A stretch of 64,000 nt of DNA from JACMLD01 sp039919885 (lineage in GTDB: Bacteria > Bacteroidota > Bacteroidia > Chitinophagales > Chitinophagaceae), in contig JBDSEV010000082.1 of the NCBI GenBank assembly GCA_039919885.1, positions 53,437 to 117,436 of the forward strand. The letters run 5' to 3'. A model generated the notes under the pieces. It saw only the letters and a list, made by a program, of their open reading frames with translations, made no database searches and was not told where the DNA came from. Shown in pieces: positions 9,236-18,144 of this stretch. The first letter of the stretch is position 1. The number at the start of each line of letters is the position of its first letter. The position numbers were made by a program, and so were the translations under genes.

Positions 9236-11788
9236 TTAAAACGAATATCGAATCGTGACTCCCACGGTACGCTGATCGCCTAAAACCGATGCGTACTGGC
9301 CGGCGTTTCCACCCGCTACAAGAAGCTGCTCATGGTAATTCTTGTTAAGTAAATTACGTGCCCAAATAAACGTAGAAAGTCCGTTCGTAACGCGGAAACC
9401 GGTTCTCGCATTTACCAGTGCATAGCCATCTATGTTCAGGTAAGCGGAAGGGGACGGGCTGGAGGAAAAATCAGAACGATAATAAGTGTCCAGTGCTATG
9501 AAAAACCGGGTTGTGCTTCCTAAGAAAACAGCCGGGGTGGTAAATTCACCGCCAAGCGAACCCGCCCAGTCTGAAACCCCGGGTAATTTTCCACCTGAAA
9601 TATCTTTAAATGCAACTTGCTGTCCATTTACCGTCAGTCCTGTTTCTTCAAGTGGCAACGGCGCATTGGTAAATTTGATATACCTGGCATCGGTGTATGC
9701 CACTGCACTAAATAATGTAAAATGTGTGCCGGCGCGCAGGTTTGCATCCGCTTCCACGCCGCGTACCCTTACCTTTTCTGCATTTGCAAGATAACCACGA
9801 TTAACGCCAATCTCGGGCGACTGAACATTTGTCTGGTAATCTTTTATACTGGTATTGTACAACGATAAATTGAAAGTGAAATCTTTCGTCAATGTTGTTT
9901 TGATGCCGAGTTCGTAATGTTGTACGTTTTCGGCTTTTATAACCGCGAGGTCTAGTGCAGGCTGATTGTTAACAGTTGGCAGACCTGCCACATTAACGCC
10001 AATGGGTTTATAACTTGTTGAGTAAGTAGCAAAAGCATTGATCTTCGTGTTCGGTCTGTAGGCTACCGTAAGTTGATAAGTTAAATGGTTCTCGTCGGCA
10101 TTTGTTTTATACGCCTGTGGGGTATAAACCAACGCTTTCAACGCCAGTAAATCCGGATCGTTGGTTTGCAATCCGCCGTATGTGATTCTATCATACACTA
10201 CATTTTTTTTATCGTAGTTAAAACGTACACCCGGCAGAACATGCAGACCCGTTGTTATTTCCCAATCAAGATTTGCAAATGCGGCGGTGCTGACAGACTT
10301 GATTGAGAAATTATTTTTTATACCAAATCCTTCAAAAAGTCCGGGCGTTTTCCATTTAGTACTCGTGGTGCTTTGGGAAAATCTCCACGTAGCGTTTCCT
10401 GATTCCTCAATGCCGGATGGATCAGTTTGCACTTCCTGGCCCAGGAAAAACAGCCCCGCCACACCGCTTAATTTAGACGAGAACTGACCGGCATAACGAA
10501 ATTCTTGCGACCATTGTGATTGCCTGGAGTAATTGGCAGAAATGGCCAACGACTGCAGTCCGGTAAAGTCGCGGTCATTGGACGGATTCCATTTCCAGAA
10601 GCGCCATGCTGTTGTTGAAGTAAATGTACCAGGTCCAATTTTAGCGTCCACATTTATTGATGCGCCGCCAAGGTCGTTTCCGGAATTCCACGCACCATCA
10701 TGATCCACAATTCTGTCAAAAGCATTTAAGCTTGGCAAAGAATAATTCAGGTCAGCAATGATGGCATTGAACTGCCGGTAAGCAGCACGTTTGGTTGGCA
10801 CCACACCGGCGATAACCTGCGCATACCCGTTGGGTCGCTGACGGCTGAAATCGCCCGATAAAGTAATGGACGTGTTATCAGCTACTTTGTACAAAAATTG
10901 AGTTTTGACGCCAAGGTTATTGAGATCATTTAAATATTTCTGGGTACGCTGATTATAGATCAGTCCATCGCGCTGTGTGCCCGAGAAAGAAAACCTTCCC
11001 GCTATTTTTTTAGAAAGTGGTCCTGTAAGGGATGCCTTAGCCTGGATAAAACCATAATTGCCATAACTGGTTTCAAAGGTTCCACCTGGTTTAAAACTGG
11101 GTTTACGGGTAGTAATATTGAATGCGCCGGACGTGGTGTTTTTGCCAAACAATGTTCCTTGCGGCCCACGCAGCACTTCAACTTGTTCAATATCTAAAAA
11201 GTCAAGGGTTGCAGCAGCCGAACGCGCAATATAAACGCCATCTACATAGAGTCCAACCCCAGGATCCACACCATCATTGGTTAGTCCGAACGTTGCACCC
11301 AAACCCCGGATGCTTAAACCCGTGTTACGGGGATTTGATGAATACAATTGAACTGAAGGAATCAATTCTTTTACCCGGTTAACATTGAATGCGCCACCAA
11401 TATCTATCTGTGCACCGCCGATAACAGAGATTGGAATGGGCACATCCTGCAGCAATTCCCTGCGCCTGCGGGACGTAATTACAACGGTATCTCTTTGAAA
11501 AATAGATTGAAGAACTATCGTAATTCCCGAAGTATCATTTGCCCGTATAATTCTTTGCTCGCGTTGGAAGCCGGTAAAGCTTACTACCAACGTAACAGGG
11601 AAGTTTTCGATTCCGCTGATAGAAAAATAACCCAAAGAATCGGCGGTGGTTCCGATAGCTGTATTTTTTACTGCTACCGATGCGTAGGGAATTCCCCCGT
11701 TGTTGCTGCCTACTACCCGGCCTGACACCTGTGCGAACAAAAAGAACGGGATTGAAAAAATCAAGAAAGTTAAAATGGACTGTTTCAT
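9236..11788 (-). CDS. TonB-dependent outer-membrane receptor, sulfur-regulon member
   Basis: 850-aa outer-membrane transporter driven by TonB/ExbBD. It has a signal peptide (to about residue 20, ending LFAQ), a carboxypeptidase-regulatory-like domain (21-105), a plug domain (about 110-225) with SIRGLGATFGL, VDGVYIARS and QVEVLRGPQGTLFGKNTTSGAFNI, and a 22-strand barrel ending in a terminal aromatic (TIRYSF). There is no SusD partner, and the architecture is FecA/siderophore-like rather than SusC-like. It sits directly downstream of the sulfate assimilation genes and carries the same CTAC-N7-GTAG operator at the same 29-bp distance from its start codon as the CysG-N/TSUP gene. I infer import of a sulfur-bearing ligand; the ligand is unknown. 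Confidence 0.9.
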   Translation of the reverse strand: MKQSILTFLIFSIPFFLFAQVSGRVVGSNNGGIPYASVAVKNTAIGTTADSLGYFSISGIENFPVTLVVSFTGFQREQRIIRANDTSGITIVLQSIFQRDTVVITSRRRRELLQDVPIPISVIGGAQIDIGGAFNVNRVKELIPSVQLYSSNPRNTGLSIRGLGATFGLTNDGVDPGVGLYVDGVYIARSAAATLDFLDIEQVEVLRGPQGTLFGKNTTSGAFNITTRKPSFKPGGTFETSYGNYGFIQAKASLTGPLSKKIAGRFSFSGTQRDGLIYNQRTQKYLNDLNNLGVKTQFLYKVADNTSITLSGDFSRQRPNGYAQVIAGVVPTKRAAYRQFNAIIADLNYSLPSLNAFDRIVDHDGAWNSGNDLGGASINVDAKIGPGTFTSTTAWRFWKWNPSNDRDFTGLQSLAISANYSRQSQWSQEFRYAGQFSSKLSGVAGLFFLGQEVQTDPSGIEESGNATWRFSQSTTSTKWKTPGLFEGFGIKNNFSIKSVSTAAFANLDWEITTGLHVLPGVRFNYDKKNVVYDRITYGGLQTNDPDLLALKALVYTPQAYKTNADENHLTYQLTVAYRPNTKINAFATYSTSYKPIGVNVAGLPTVNNQPALDLAVIKAENVQHYELGIKTTLTKDFTFNLSLYNTSIKDYQTNVQSPEIGVNRGYLANAEKVRVRGVEADANLRAGTHFTLFSAVAYTDARYIKFTNAPLPLEETGLTVNGQQVAFKDISGGKLPGVSDWAGSLGGEFTTPAVFLGSTTRFFIALDTYYRSDFSSSPSPSAYLNIDGYALVNARTGFRVTNGLSTFIWARNLLNKNYHEQLLVAGGNAGQYASVLGDQRTVGVTIRYSF

Positions 11789-11816
11789 TATTTATTGTTG
11801 GAATTAAGGTTATAAA

Positions 11817-11835
11817 GTCTATTAATTTAGTAGAC
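11817..11835. promoter_or_regulatory. Operator-like palindrome A (TonB receptor)
   Basis: GTCTATTAATTTAGTAGAC, a 19-bp near-perfect palindrome (one mismatched pair) ending 29 bp before the TonB receptor ATG. Shares the pattern CTAY-N7-GTAG with three other sites in the sulfur cluster. The form resembles boxes bound by Rrf2-family (CymR/IscR-like) regulators; the actual regulator is not known. Confidence 0.65.
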
Positions 11836-11908
11836 TAATAGAATAAAAAAAAGCTAATTTATTGTTTGTAAAAAAAATGATTTAAACAACATCGTTTCCC
11901 TGGAATGT

Positions 11909-11923
11909 GTTCGTTCGTGTTCA
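11909..11923 (-). promoter_or_regulatory. AACAC-K-AACGAAC element upstream of operator A
   Basis: Minus-strand TGAACACGAACGAAC, 74 bp upstream of operator A. Its near twin TAAACACTAACGAAC lies 72 bp upstream of the operator before cysH. It contains direct repeats of AAC, a possible activator site. Confidence 0.35.
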
Positions 11924-11975
11924 TAAAACTGCTGTTAGTTTAAAAGAGAAGACAAATATATATTGTTTTACATAA

Positions 11976-11994
11976 GTCTACAAAAATAGTAGGG
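11976..11994. promoter_or_regulatory. Operator-like palindrome B
   Basis: GTCTACAAAAATAGTAGGG, same CTAC-N7-GTAG pattern, 188 bp upstream of the TonB receptor start and about 110 bp past the stop of the TSUP fusion gene. It may be an upstream auxiliary operator of the receptor promoter. Confidence 0.55.
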
Positions 11995-12101
11995 TACTTT
12001 TTTACATAATTTATGCAATTATTATTTGATGATCACCAATACGGTTTAAAATGAACTGGTGCCGATAGATGATTGAAGAAAAGGGGGGTGAATACAACGG
12101 G

Positions 12102-13646
12102 CTATAGTAGCTTGGATAATATCTTAATGCTCCAGATAATAACCAGCACACCCAGCAGTATAAAAGAAGTTCTTCGCGGTAGTTTACCCGCCAGCCGTGC
12201 CGCGATAGGCGCAGCAATGAAACCACCAATTATTAAAGCGATGATGGTTTGAACATGGGAGATGCCCAGGAGGATAAAAAATGAAAATGCACTTGCGAGG
12301 GTAACAAAAAATTCGGTCAGACTTACCGTGCCAATCACAAAGCGCGGTGTACGGCCTTTGGTGATAAGGGTAGTGGTAACGATAGGCCCCCATCCGCCGC
12401 CGCCAAACGAATCCAAAAAACCGCCAAGTCCTGCCAGCATACCATACCTTTTGAATTTCTTGGGTGCATTCATCTTTTTAAAGGCGTTCAGCAAAATACG
12501 AAAACCCAAAAATAAAGTATAGGCCGCCAGAATAGGCCGTATGTAGTTTGAATATTTTTCACCGAGAAACACCAACAGCAAGGCGCCGGCGATGGCACCC
12601 ACAACACCTGGAATAACCAGTACTTTAAATAATTTTTTATTAACGTTGCCAAATTTATAATGACTGTACCCCGATGCGCCGCTTGCAAACATTTCTGCGG
12701 TGTGAATGCTGCCGCTGATTGCCGCGGGGTTGATACCTGTAGACAACAGGATAGCTGCACTGGTAACACCATAACCCATACCCAATGCACCGTCTACCAG
12801 TTGTGCAAGAAAACCCGCCAGTACCATCCAATGAAAATTTTTATCCAGTTGCGTATAGATATTTTTTACGCTGCCTACGAAGTCAGGTATTATAAAATAA
12901 GAAAAAACCAGGTGACCAAGTATCATGAATGCAAAAGCCAGCAAACTGTAGGTGGCTACTTTTTGCCATTTTTTCTGATCCGGTTTACTAACGGGCTCGT
13001 CTTCATCTGCAGATCCTTTCACAGAAAATCCCTTAGTTAAATCGTCCAGCTGTTTTACTTTTTCTGTAAAATCTCCTTTCATGCCCTGGCGGATGGTATG
13101 CATATTTTCCAGCACGCCGTCTATTTCATCCGGGATCAGGTCATTTAGCTGCTCGCGCATTCTTTTAGCGATAGTGGGTGATTTGCCATTGGTGGAAATG
13201 GCAATTTTCAGGTCGCCTTTCTGTACAATAGCTCCAAGGTAGAAATCACACTGGTCCGGCGTATCCGCCACGTTTACCAGTAACTTTTTTTCTTTTGCCA
13301 ATTGCCGTACATAACTGCTTACGGCTTTGTCATTTACCGCCACCATTATGACATCTTGGTTATCCAGATCATTTTCATGGAAAGGTCGTTCCGCCATTGA
13401 GATACGAGGGTAGCGCGCGACAAGTTCTTTTATTTCAGCGCTTATTTGCGTAGCCACTACCTGCAGGGTAACATCCGGCGCATTTTGCAGAATGGCATTC
13501 AGTTTTTCAAAAGCAACTTTACCTCCGCCAACCAGCAATACATTCAATTCCTCTATTTTTAAAAATACAGGAAACAGGCGGTTCTTACCCGCTTTGGCGA
13601 GTGCGTCTGTTAATGTTACCGAATCAGGCACCTGGGTATTGCTCAT
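12102..13646 (-). CDS. CysG-N (precorrin-2 dehydrogenase/ferrochelatase) fused to TSUP transporter
   Basis: 514-aa fusion. Residues about 20-205 are the siroheme synthase N-terminal module: Rossmann motif LNVLLVGGGKVAFEKL, NVADTPDQCDFYLGA and SPTIAKRMREQL; this module oxidises precorrin-2 and inserts iron to make siroheme for sulfite reductase. A charged linker (about 205-228) leads to a TauE/SafE (TSUP) membrane domain with about eight helices, including GFLAQLVDGALGMGYGV, SGSIHTAEMFASG and GGFLDSFGGGGWGP. TSUP proteins carry sulfite, sulfate or sulfonates. The missing C-methyltransferase half of CysG is supplied by a separate gene at 17195. Start at 13646 is set by the operator 29 bp upstream. 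Co-location of siroheme completion and sulfur-anion transport in one chain is unusual but functionally coherent. Confidence 0.9.
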   Translation of the reverse strand: MSNTQVPDSVTLTDALAKAGKNRLFPVFLKIEELNVLLVGGGKVAFEKLNAILQNAPDVTLQVVATQISAEIKELVARYPRISMAERPFHENDLDNQDVIMVAVNDKAVSSYVRQLAKEKKLLVNVADTPDQCDFYLGAIVQKGDLKIAISTNGKSPTIAKRMREQLNDLIPDEIDGVLENMHTIRQGMKGDFTEKVKQLDDLTKGFSVKGSADEDEPVSKPDQKKWQKVATYSLLAFAFMILGHLVFSYFIIPDFVGSVKNIYTQLDKNFHWMVLAGFLAQLVDGALGMGYGVTSAAILLSTGINPAAISGSIHTAEMFASGASGYSHYKFGNVNKKLFKVLVIPGVVGAIAGALLLVFLGEKYSNYIRPILAAYTLFLGFRILLNAFKKMNAPKKFKRYGMLAGLGGFLDSFGGGGWGPIVTTTLITKGRTPRFVIGTVSLTEFFVTLASAFSFFILLGISHVQTIIALIIGGFIAAPIAARLAGKLPRRTSFILLGVLVIIWSIKILSKLL

Positions 13647-13674
13647 AAATTACTGGCAGTAAAAATAGGGTATT

Positions 13675-13693
13675 CCCTACTTAATTAGTAGAC
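13675..13693. promoter_or_regulatory. Operator-like palindrome C (CysG-N/TSUP gene)
   Basis: CCCTACTTAATTAGTAGAC; core CTAC-N7-GTAG at 13677-13691. It ends exactly 29 bp before the start codon at 13646, the same distance as palindrome A from the TonB receptor start. This supports both the start codon choice and a shared regulator. Confidence 0.65.
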
Positions 13694-13754
13694 TAATGCG
13701 AAGTTTTTTAATTAGTGTATTGTTTTTATCGCCTTTAATACGATTTTAAATTAT

Positions 13755-15431
13755 TCAGGCCGGTACCAGCCCTTTGCGCATGGCAAAATCTCCAAAACCT
13801 TCGTCGTTGATTCTTTCTTCGCTGAATTGACCAAACAGGCTATCCAGCTCCGCAAGAATGGCGGGTTCATCCAGGTTTTCCTTATATACTTTATTCAGGC
13901 GCATGCCAACACGGTCACCGCCCAATTGTAAATTATAACGACCAGGCGCGGTACCTACAAAGGCAACTTCTGCGGCTGACGGGCGCGCGCACCCATTTGG
14001 ACAACCGGTCATGCGCATGATAATATCCTGTTCGGCCAGTCCATATTTATCCAGCAAAGGTTCAATTTTTGAAATCAGCAAGGGCATGTAACGCTGGCCT
14101 TCCGCAAGTGCCAGCGGGCAGGTGGGCAGGGCAACGCATGCGAGCGCATTTTTTCTGATTAGCGAAGTTTGCTCCGTATAGCTGGTAATACGAAATTGTT
14201 CCAAAATGGCATTGATTGTCGCCTTGTCTCCGGCGACTACGTCGCTTATAATTACATTCTGGTTAGCGGTAAACCGGAAGGAACATTTGCCGGTCTTCGC
14301 AACTTCCAGCAACGCCGTTTTTACCGCCTGCTGCTCGTCGTCTGTTATTCTGCCGTTCTCCACGTATACCGTATAATACCATACCCCTTTATCGTTTTGC
14401 TGCCACCCGTAGTAATCACAGCGTTCATTAAAACCAAAAGGCCGCGCCTCCGTAATGGTAATGCCCGCCCGCCTTTCTACTTCTTCCTTGTACCAGTTGG
14501 CGCCAACTTTGTCAACCGTATATTTTAGCCGGGCCAGTTTCCTATCGCTGCGGTTGCCGTAATCGCGCTGTACCGTGGCTATCTCGTAGATCGCTTTCAT
14601 GGTCGCCTCACCTTTTTCCACAAAACCTATCACGGTGCCCAGCCTGGCATAGGTAGCAGGATTGCCGTGCGTTGTAGACATGCCGCCGCCGATAGCAATA
14701 TTGAACCCTTTTAATTCATTGTTTTCGATAATAGCAATCAATCCGAGGTCATTGGTGAAGACGTCTACATCATTGTTTGGCGGAATAACAATGGCTATTT
14801 TAAATTTCCGTGGCAGGTACCGGTCCTGGTAAAGCGGATCCTCTTCTTCTTTTTTATCTGCAATTTTTTCGTCACCGAGCCAGATCTCGTAGTATGCTTT
14901 TGTTTTTGGCATCAGCATCACACTTATCTTATCTGCGTACCCAAATATTTCTTCGTGTATCGGCGATTGTTTAGGATGCGAACTGCACAATACATTCCGG
15001 TTGATGTCACCACAGGTAGCGATTGAATCCAGCAGGGCTTCGCTGAACGAGGTTATGGTCGGTTTGATGGCTGATTTCACCAGGCCGTGCAACTGTATCG
15101 TCTGGCGCGTGGTAATTTTGATAACGCCGGTCGAATTCTGACCGGCTATCTCATGCATGGCTATCCACTGTTTTGCGGTAAGAAAACCGCCCGGAAGGCG
15201 CAGGCGAATCATGAAAGTATAGAGACGATCCAGTTTCTTTTCTGCCCGCTCTTCTCTTCTGTCGCGATCGTCCTGCTGGTACATTCCATGAAATTTTATC
15301 ACGGCCTGGTCTCCTTCACGGATGGCGCCGGTGATTTCATCTTTCAGGCTTTGAGTAATTTCTCCGCGCAGCCCATCGCTGGCCTGCTTTATTTTTTCAA
15401 TACCGGAGAGATTGGATTGCTGTTCTGACAT
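13755..15431 (-). CDS. cysI: Assimilatory sulfite reductase hemoprotein subunit
   Basis: 558-aa siroheme/[4Fe-4S] subunit that reduces sulfite to sulfide with electrons from CysJ. Family marks: KFHGMYQQDDRDRR near the N-terminus, TRQTIQLHG, IATCGDINRNVLCSS, and the cluster/siroheme cysteines in ACVALPTCPLALAEGQRY and RMTGCPNGCARPSAAE near residues 430-490. Length is normal. It lies 88 bp after cysJ and about 108 bp before the CysG-N/TSUP start. Confidence 0.95.
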   Translation of the reverse strand: MSEQQSNLSGIEKIKQASDGLRGEITQSLKDEITGAIREGDQAVIKFHGMYQQDDRDRREERAEKKLDRLYTFMIRLRLPGGFLTAKQWIAMHEIAGQNSTGVIKITTRQTIQLHGLVKSAIKPTITSFSEALLDSIATCGDINRNVLCSSHPKQSPIHEEIFGYADKISVMLMPKTKAYYEIWLGDEKIADKKEEEDPLYQDRYLPRKFKIAIVIPPNNDVDVFTNDLGLIAIIENNELKGFNIAIGGGMSTTHGNPATYARLGTVIGFVEKGEATMKAIYEIATVQRDYGNRSDRKLARLKYTVDKVGANWYKEEVERRAGITITEARPFGFNERCDYYGWQQNDKGVWYYTVYVENGRITDDEQQAVKTALLEVAKTGKCSFRFTANQNVIISDVVAGDKATINAILEQFRITSYTEQTSLIRKNALACVALPTCPLALAEGQRYMPLLISKIEPLLDKYGLAEQDIIMRMTGCPNGCARPSAAEVAFVGTAPGRYNLQLGGDRVGMRLNKVYKENLDEPAILAELDSLFGQFSEERINDEGFGDFAMRKGLVPA

Positions 15432-15519
15432 TTGCTTTAATTTTTATATGCGCGCGCTCCTGGTAAAACGCTCATTAGTACTCAGTGGCAGGCGGCCGCT
15501 ATCCTGTACCGGCAACATT

Positions 15520-17211
15520 TTAATAAACATCTTCGCCATACCGTCCTTCGTTCTGCATTTGCAGAAAATATTCCTTTGCATCTTCCTTTGTTTTTTCACC
15601 GTATTGCTCGATAATTTCAATCAATGCATGTTCCACATCAATACTCATCGGATCTTTTTTGCCACATAAATAAACATAAGCGCCTGCCTGGATCCATTGG
15701 TATAGTTCTGCACCGTGCGCCCGCATGCGGTGCTGGACGTAAATTTTTTCGGGCTGATCGCGGGAGAATGCCACATTTATTTTTGTGAGCACACCGGTAT
15801 CATACCAATTTTGAATTTCCGTCTGGTATAAAAAGTCGCTCGCAAAATGTTGTTCTCCAAAAAATAACCAATTTCTGCCAGTGGCGCCCGTAGCATCTCT
15901 TTGTGACAGGAAGGAGCGGTAGGGGGCGATACCGGTGCCCGGTCCTATCATGATGATGTCCTTTTCCGGAGCAGGCAAACGAAAGCGTTTATTCTTCTGC
16001 ACAAAAAACTTAAGTGTGTTATTTACCTTTTGGGTGCCTAGAAAAGAAGAGCAAACCCCATATTTCTTTTCTTCATTCACTGTAAAAACATCTTTTGCCA
16101 CAATTAAATGTACTTCACCACTGTGTGCTGCAGGCGATGATGACATGGTATACAGGCGTGGTGCCAGCGGGTTTAATATGGCAAGCACTGCTTCAAACTG
16201 CGCACTGTCTTTAACGGGATAGGCTGCCAGCAGATCGGGCAAATCTATTTTTGTTTCGGTAATCTCCTGCTCCACAATAGCCCCATACCTTTTGATGACA
16301 GCTGTTATAAGGTGCGATACATTTAATTTATATTTGAGCAAATCAAAAACGGTATACGTTTCTTTTTTATAGTCTATTTTTTTACCTGCATTGATACCTT
16401 TTGAGCGCGAAAGTATTTTTTCAACAGTTGTGATGGCGTTTTCCGGAACGATGCCAATGGAATCGCCACATTCATATTCTACCCCGTCCGCAGCTATTTC
16501 AATATGCCAGGTTTGTTTGTTGGAGCCCCTGTCATTAAGATTTATATTGGTAATTACCGTTCCCGTATAGGCTTTTTTACCACCGGCTTTTTTTTCTGTT
16601 ATTGCTTCCGGGGATGTTATGGCCGGCGTAGTTGCGGTATCGGTTTCAACAAGTTTTTTCAGTACTTTGCCAAACCACTGTTGCGCGTCCTCATCGTATT
16701 CAACGTCACATTTTTGTATATCCACGATGCGTTTGCCGCCCAGCCGCTGCAATTGCTCGTCCACATCTTCGCCGGTCTTGCAATACAGCGGGTAAGAAGT
16801 GTCACCCAGTGCCAGCACACTGTATTTTAATTTTTCCAGTTTAAAACCATTGTTATGAATATGATCATAAAATTTTTTGGCTGCTTCCGGTGGCTCGCCT
16901 TCTCCCTGCGTACTGATAACAGTTAAAAAATATTCTTCTTTAGGCAGATCATGAATGCGGTATTGGTCAAGGCTGACCAACTTCGCATGGATACCTGCTT
17001 TTTTTGCCTTGGCAGCAAAATCGGTGGCAACTCTTTTTGAATTGCCCGTTTCTGTGCCATACGCAATGGTTACTTTATTGGCCGACAATTTTGGCGCCGC
17101 AGCATCGGGTGTTAGCTGGCTGTTGATATAATTATTCATCCAGGCCAGTTCTTCTTTGGAAGCACCGCTGGTAAGCTCAAGTAGTATTTTCAGTTTATGC
17201 TCTGCTAACAT
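15520..17211 (-). CDS. cysJ: Assimilatory sulfite reductase flavoprotein subunit
   Basis: 563-aa diflavin reductase that passes NADPH electrons through FAD and FMN to CysI. Domain order: flavodoxin-like FMN domain (about 45-190, VTIAYGTETGNSKRVATDF, STQGEGEPPEAA), FAD/connecting domain (RLYTMSSSP), NADPH-binding domain (MIGPGTGIAPYRSFL, YVQHRMRAHG, YLCGKK). It ends in a normal C-terminal aromatic region (GRYGEDVY). Its start overlaps the end of the upstream methyltransferase gene by 17 bp, so translational coupling is likely. Confidence 0.95.
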   Translation of the reverse strand: MLAEHKLKILLELTSGASKEELAWMNNYINSQLTPDAAAPKLSANKVTIAYGTETGNSKRVATDFAAKAKKAGIHAKLVSLDQYRIHDLPKEEYFLTVISTQGEGEPPEAAKKFYDHIHNNGFKLEKLKYSVLALGDTSYPLYCKTGEDVDEQLQRLGGKRIVDIQKCDVEYDEDAQQWFGKVLKKLVETDTATTPAITSPEAITEKKAGGKKAYTGTVITNINLNDRGSNKQTWHIEIAADGVEYECGDSIGIVPENAITTVEKILSRSKGINAGKKIDYKKETYTVFDLLKYKLNVSHLITAVIKRYGAIVEQEITETKIDLPDLLAAYPVKDSAQFEAVLAILNPLAPRLYTMSSSPAAHSGEVHLIVAKDVFTVNEEKKYGVCSSFLGTQKVNNTLKFFVQKNKRFRLPAPEKDIIMIGPGTGIAPYRSFLSQRDATGATGRNWLFFGEQHFASDFLYQTEIQNWYDTGVLTKINVAFSRDQPEKIYVQHRMRAHGAELYQWIQAGAYVYLCGKKDPMSIDVEHALIEIIEQYGEKTKEDAKEYFLQMQNEGRYGEDVY

Positions 17212-18076
17212 TGGTTTTAACGTTGTCTGTGGTGTTGGCTGAATGTAGTATGCTTCCCATGGGTTTAAAATAATAATCTTTGCTATTGCTGTTGGGCAAC
17301 CATGAAAAGTGCTGGTGAAGTGCTACCACTTTACCAATAATTACAATTGATGGCGAAATAAAACGTTGTCCGCTTAAGTTGTTACGGTAGTTTTCCAGGC
17401 TGCTGATATGCACATGCTGCAGGGGGGTAGTTGCCTGTTCCACCACTGCCAGCAATTTATCCCCGGCAATATTATTGGCGGTCAGGTTATCCACCACTTC
17501 ATCGAGTGTTTCCGAAGACATATAAAAAACCAGGGTGTCATCGGTGGCGGCCAAATCTTTCCAGTATCCTGCACTTACCACATCTGATTTATATAAAGTG
17601 AGAAAACGTACAGCAGTGGCATACCCACGGGCGGTTAATGGTATGCCGGCATAAGCTGCAGCCCCTGTAGCCGCTGTTATGCCGGGAATTATTTCATATG
17701 GAATGTTGTTTGCGGCAACTACCTGCAATTCATCTAAAATGTTGGAGAACAATGAAACGTCACCACCCTTTAAACGCACCACCAGCTTTCCTTCCAGCGC
17801 ATATTCTTTTATCATCTCATTGATGCTTTCCTGCGGTGTGGAGAAACCGCGGCGGCATTGCTTACCCACATAAATTATTTCGGCCTCACTACGGACATAC
17901 CCGGTAAGAATGGCATCGCTCACCAGTCTGTCCGTAAGTACCACGTCTGCCTGTTGCAGATAGCGTGCAGCTTTTACGGTGATCAGTTCGGGATCACCGC
18001 AACCCGCACCCGCAATGATGACTTTGCCCATTTTAAAAGGCACACTATTAATTGTTATATCATCTGTATGTAACAT
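17195..18076 (-). CDS. cobA: Uroporphyrinogen-III C-methyltransferase
   Basis: Makes precorrin-2 from uroporphyrinogen III with two SAM, the first committed step to siroheme. About 293 aa from the ATG at 18076; ATGs at 18091 and 18031 are alternatives, the last beginning directly at MGKVIIAGAG. Motifs: GAGCGDPELITVKAARYL (the usual GxGPGDPELIT block has Cys in place of Pro here), VVRLKGGDVSLFSN, EIIPGITAATGAAAYAGIPLTARG and VFYMSSETL. It provides the half of CysG missing from the 12102-13646 fusion. Found within the sulfate reduction operon, so siroheme rather than cobalamin is the likely end product. Confidence 0.92.
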   Translation of the reverse strand: MLHTDDITINSVPFKMGKVIIAGAGCGDPELITVKAARYLQQADVVLTDRLVSDAILTGYVRSEAEIIYVGKQCRRGFSTPQESINEMIKEYALEGKLVVRLKGGDVSLFSNILDELQVVAANNIPYEIIPGITAATGAAAYAGIPLTARGYATAVRFLTLYKSDVVSAGYWKDLAATDDTLVFYMSSETLDEVVDNLTANNIAGDKLLAVVEQATTPLQHVHISSLENYRNNLSGQRFISPSIVIIGKVVALHQHFSWLPNSNSKDYYFKPMGSILHSANTTDNVKTNVSRA

Positions 18077-18144
18077 GTTTCTGCAATTCAAAATTTAAAC
18101 AGCAAAAGGCAATATGTCAATAGTACCCTTACCCGCTTCTTACT

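Larger units (their letters stand above)
11789..12101 (-). promoter_or_regulatory. Control region of the TonB receptor gene
   Basis: A 313-bp AT-rich gap holding two palindromic operators (11817-11835 and 11976-11994) and one GTTCGTTCGTGTTCA element (11909-11923), all listed separately. TAGCTTTT, about 15 nt upstream of the proximal operator on the minus strand, is a near match to TAnnTTTG. No gene is visible here. Confidence 0.5.
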
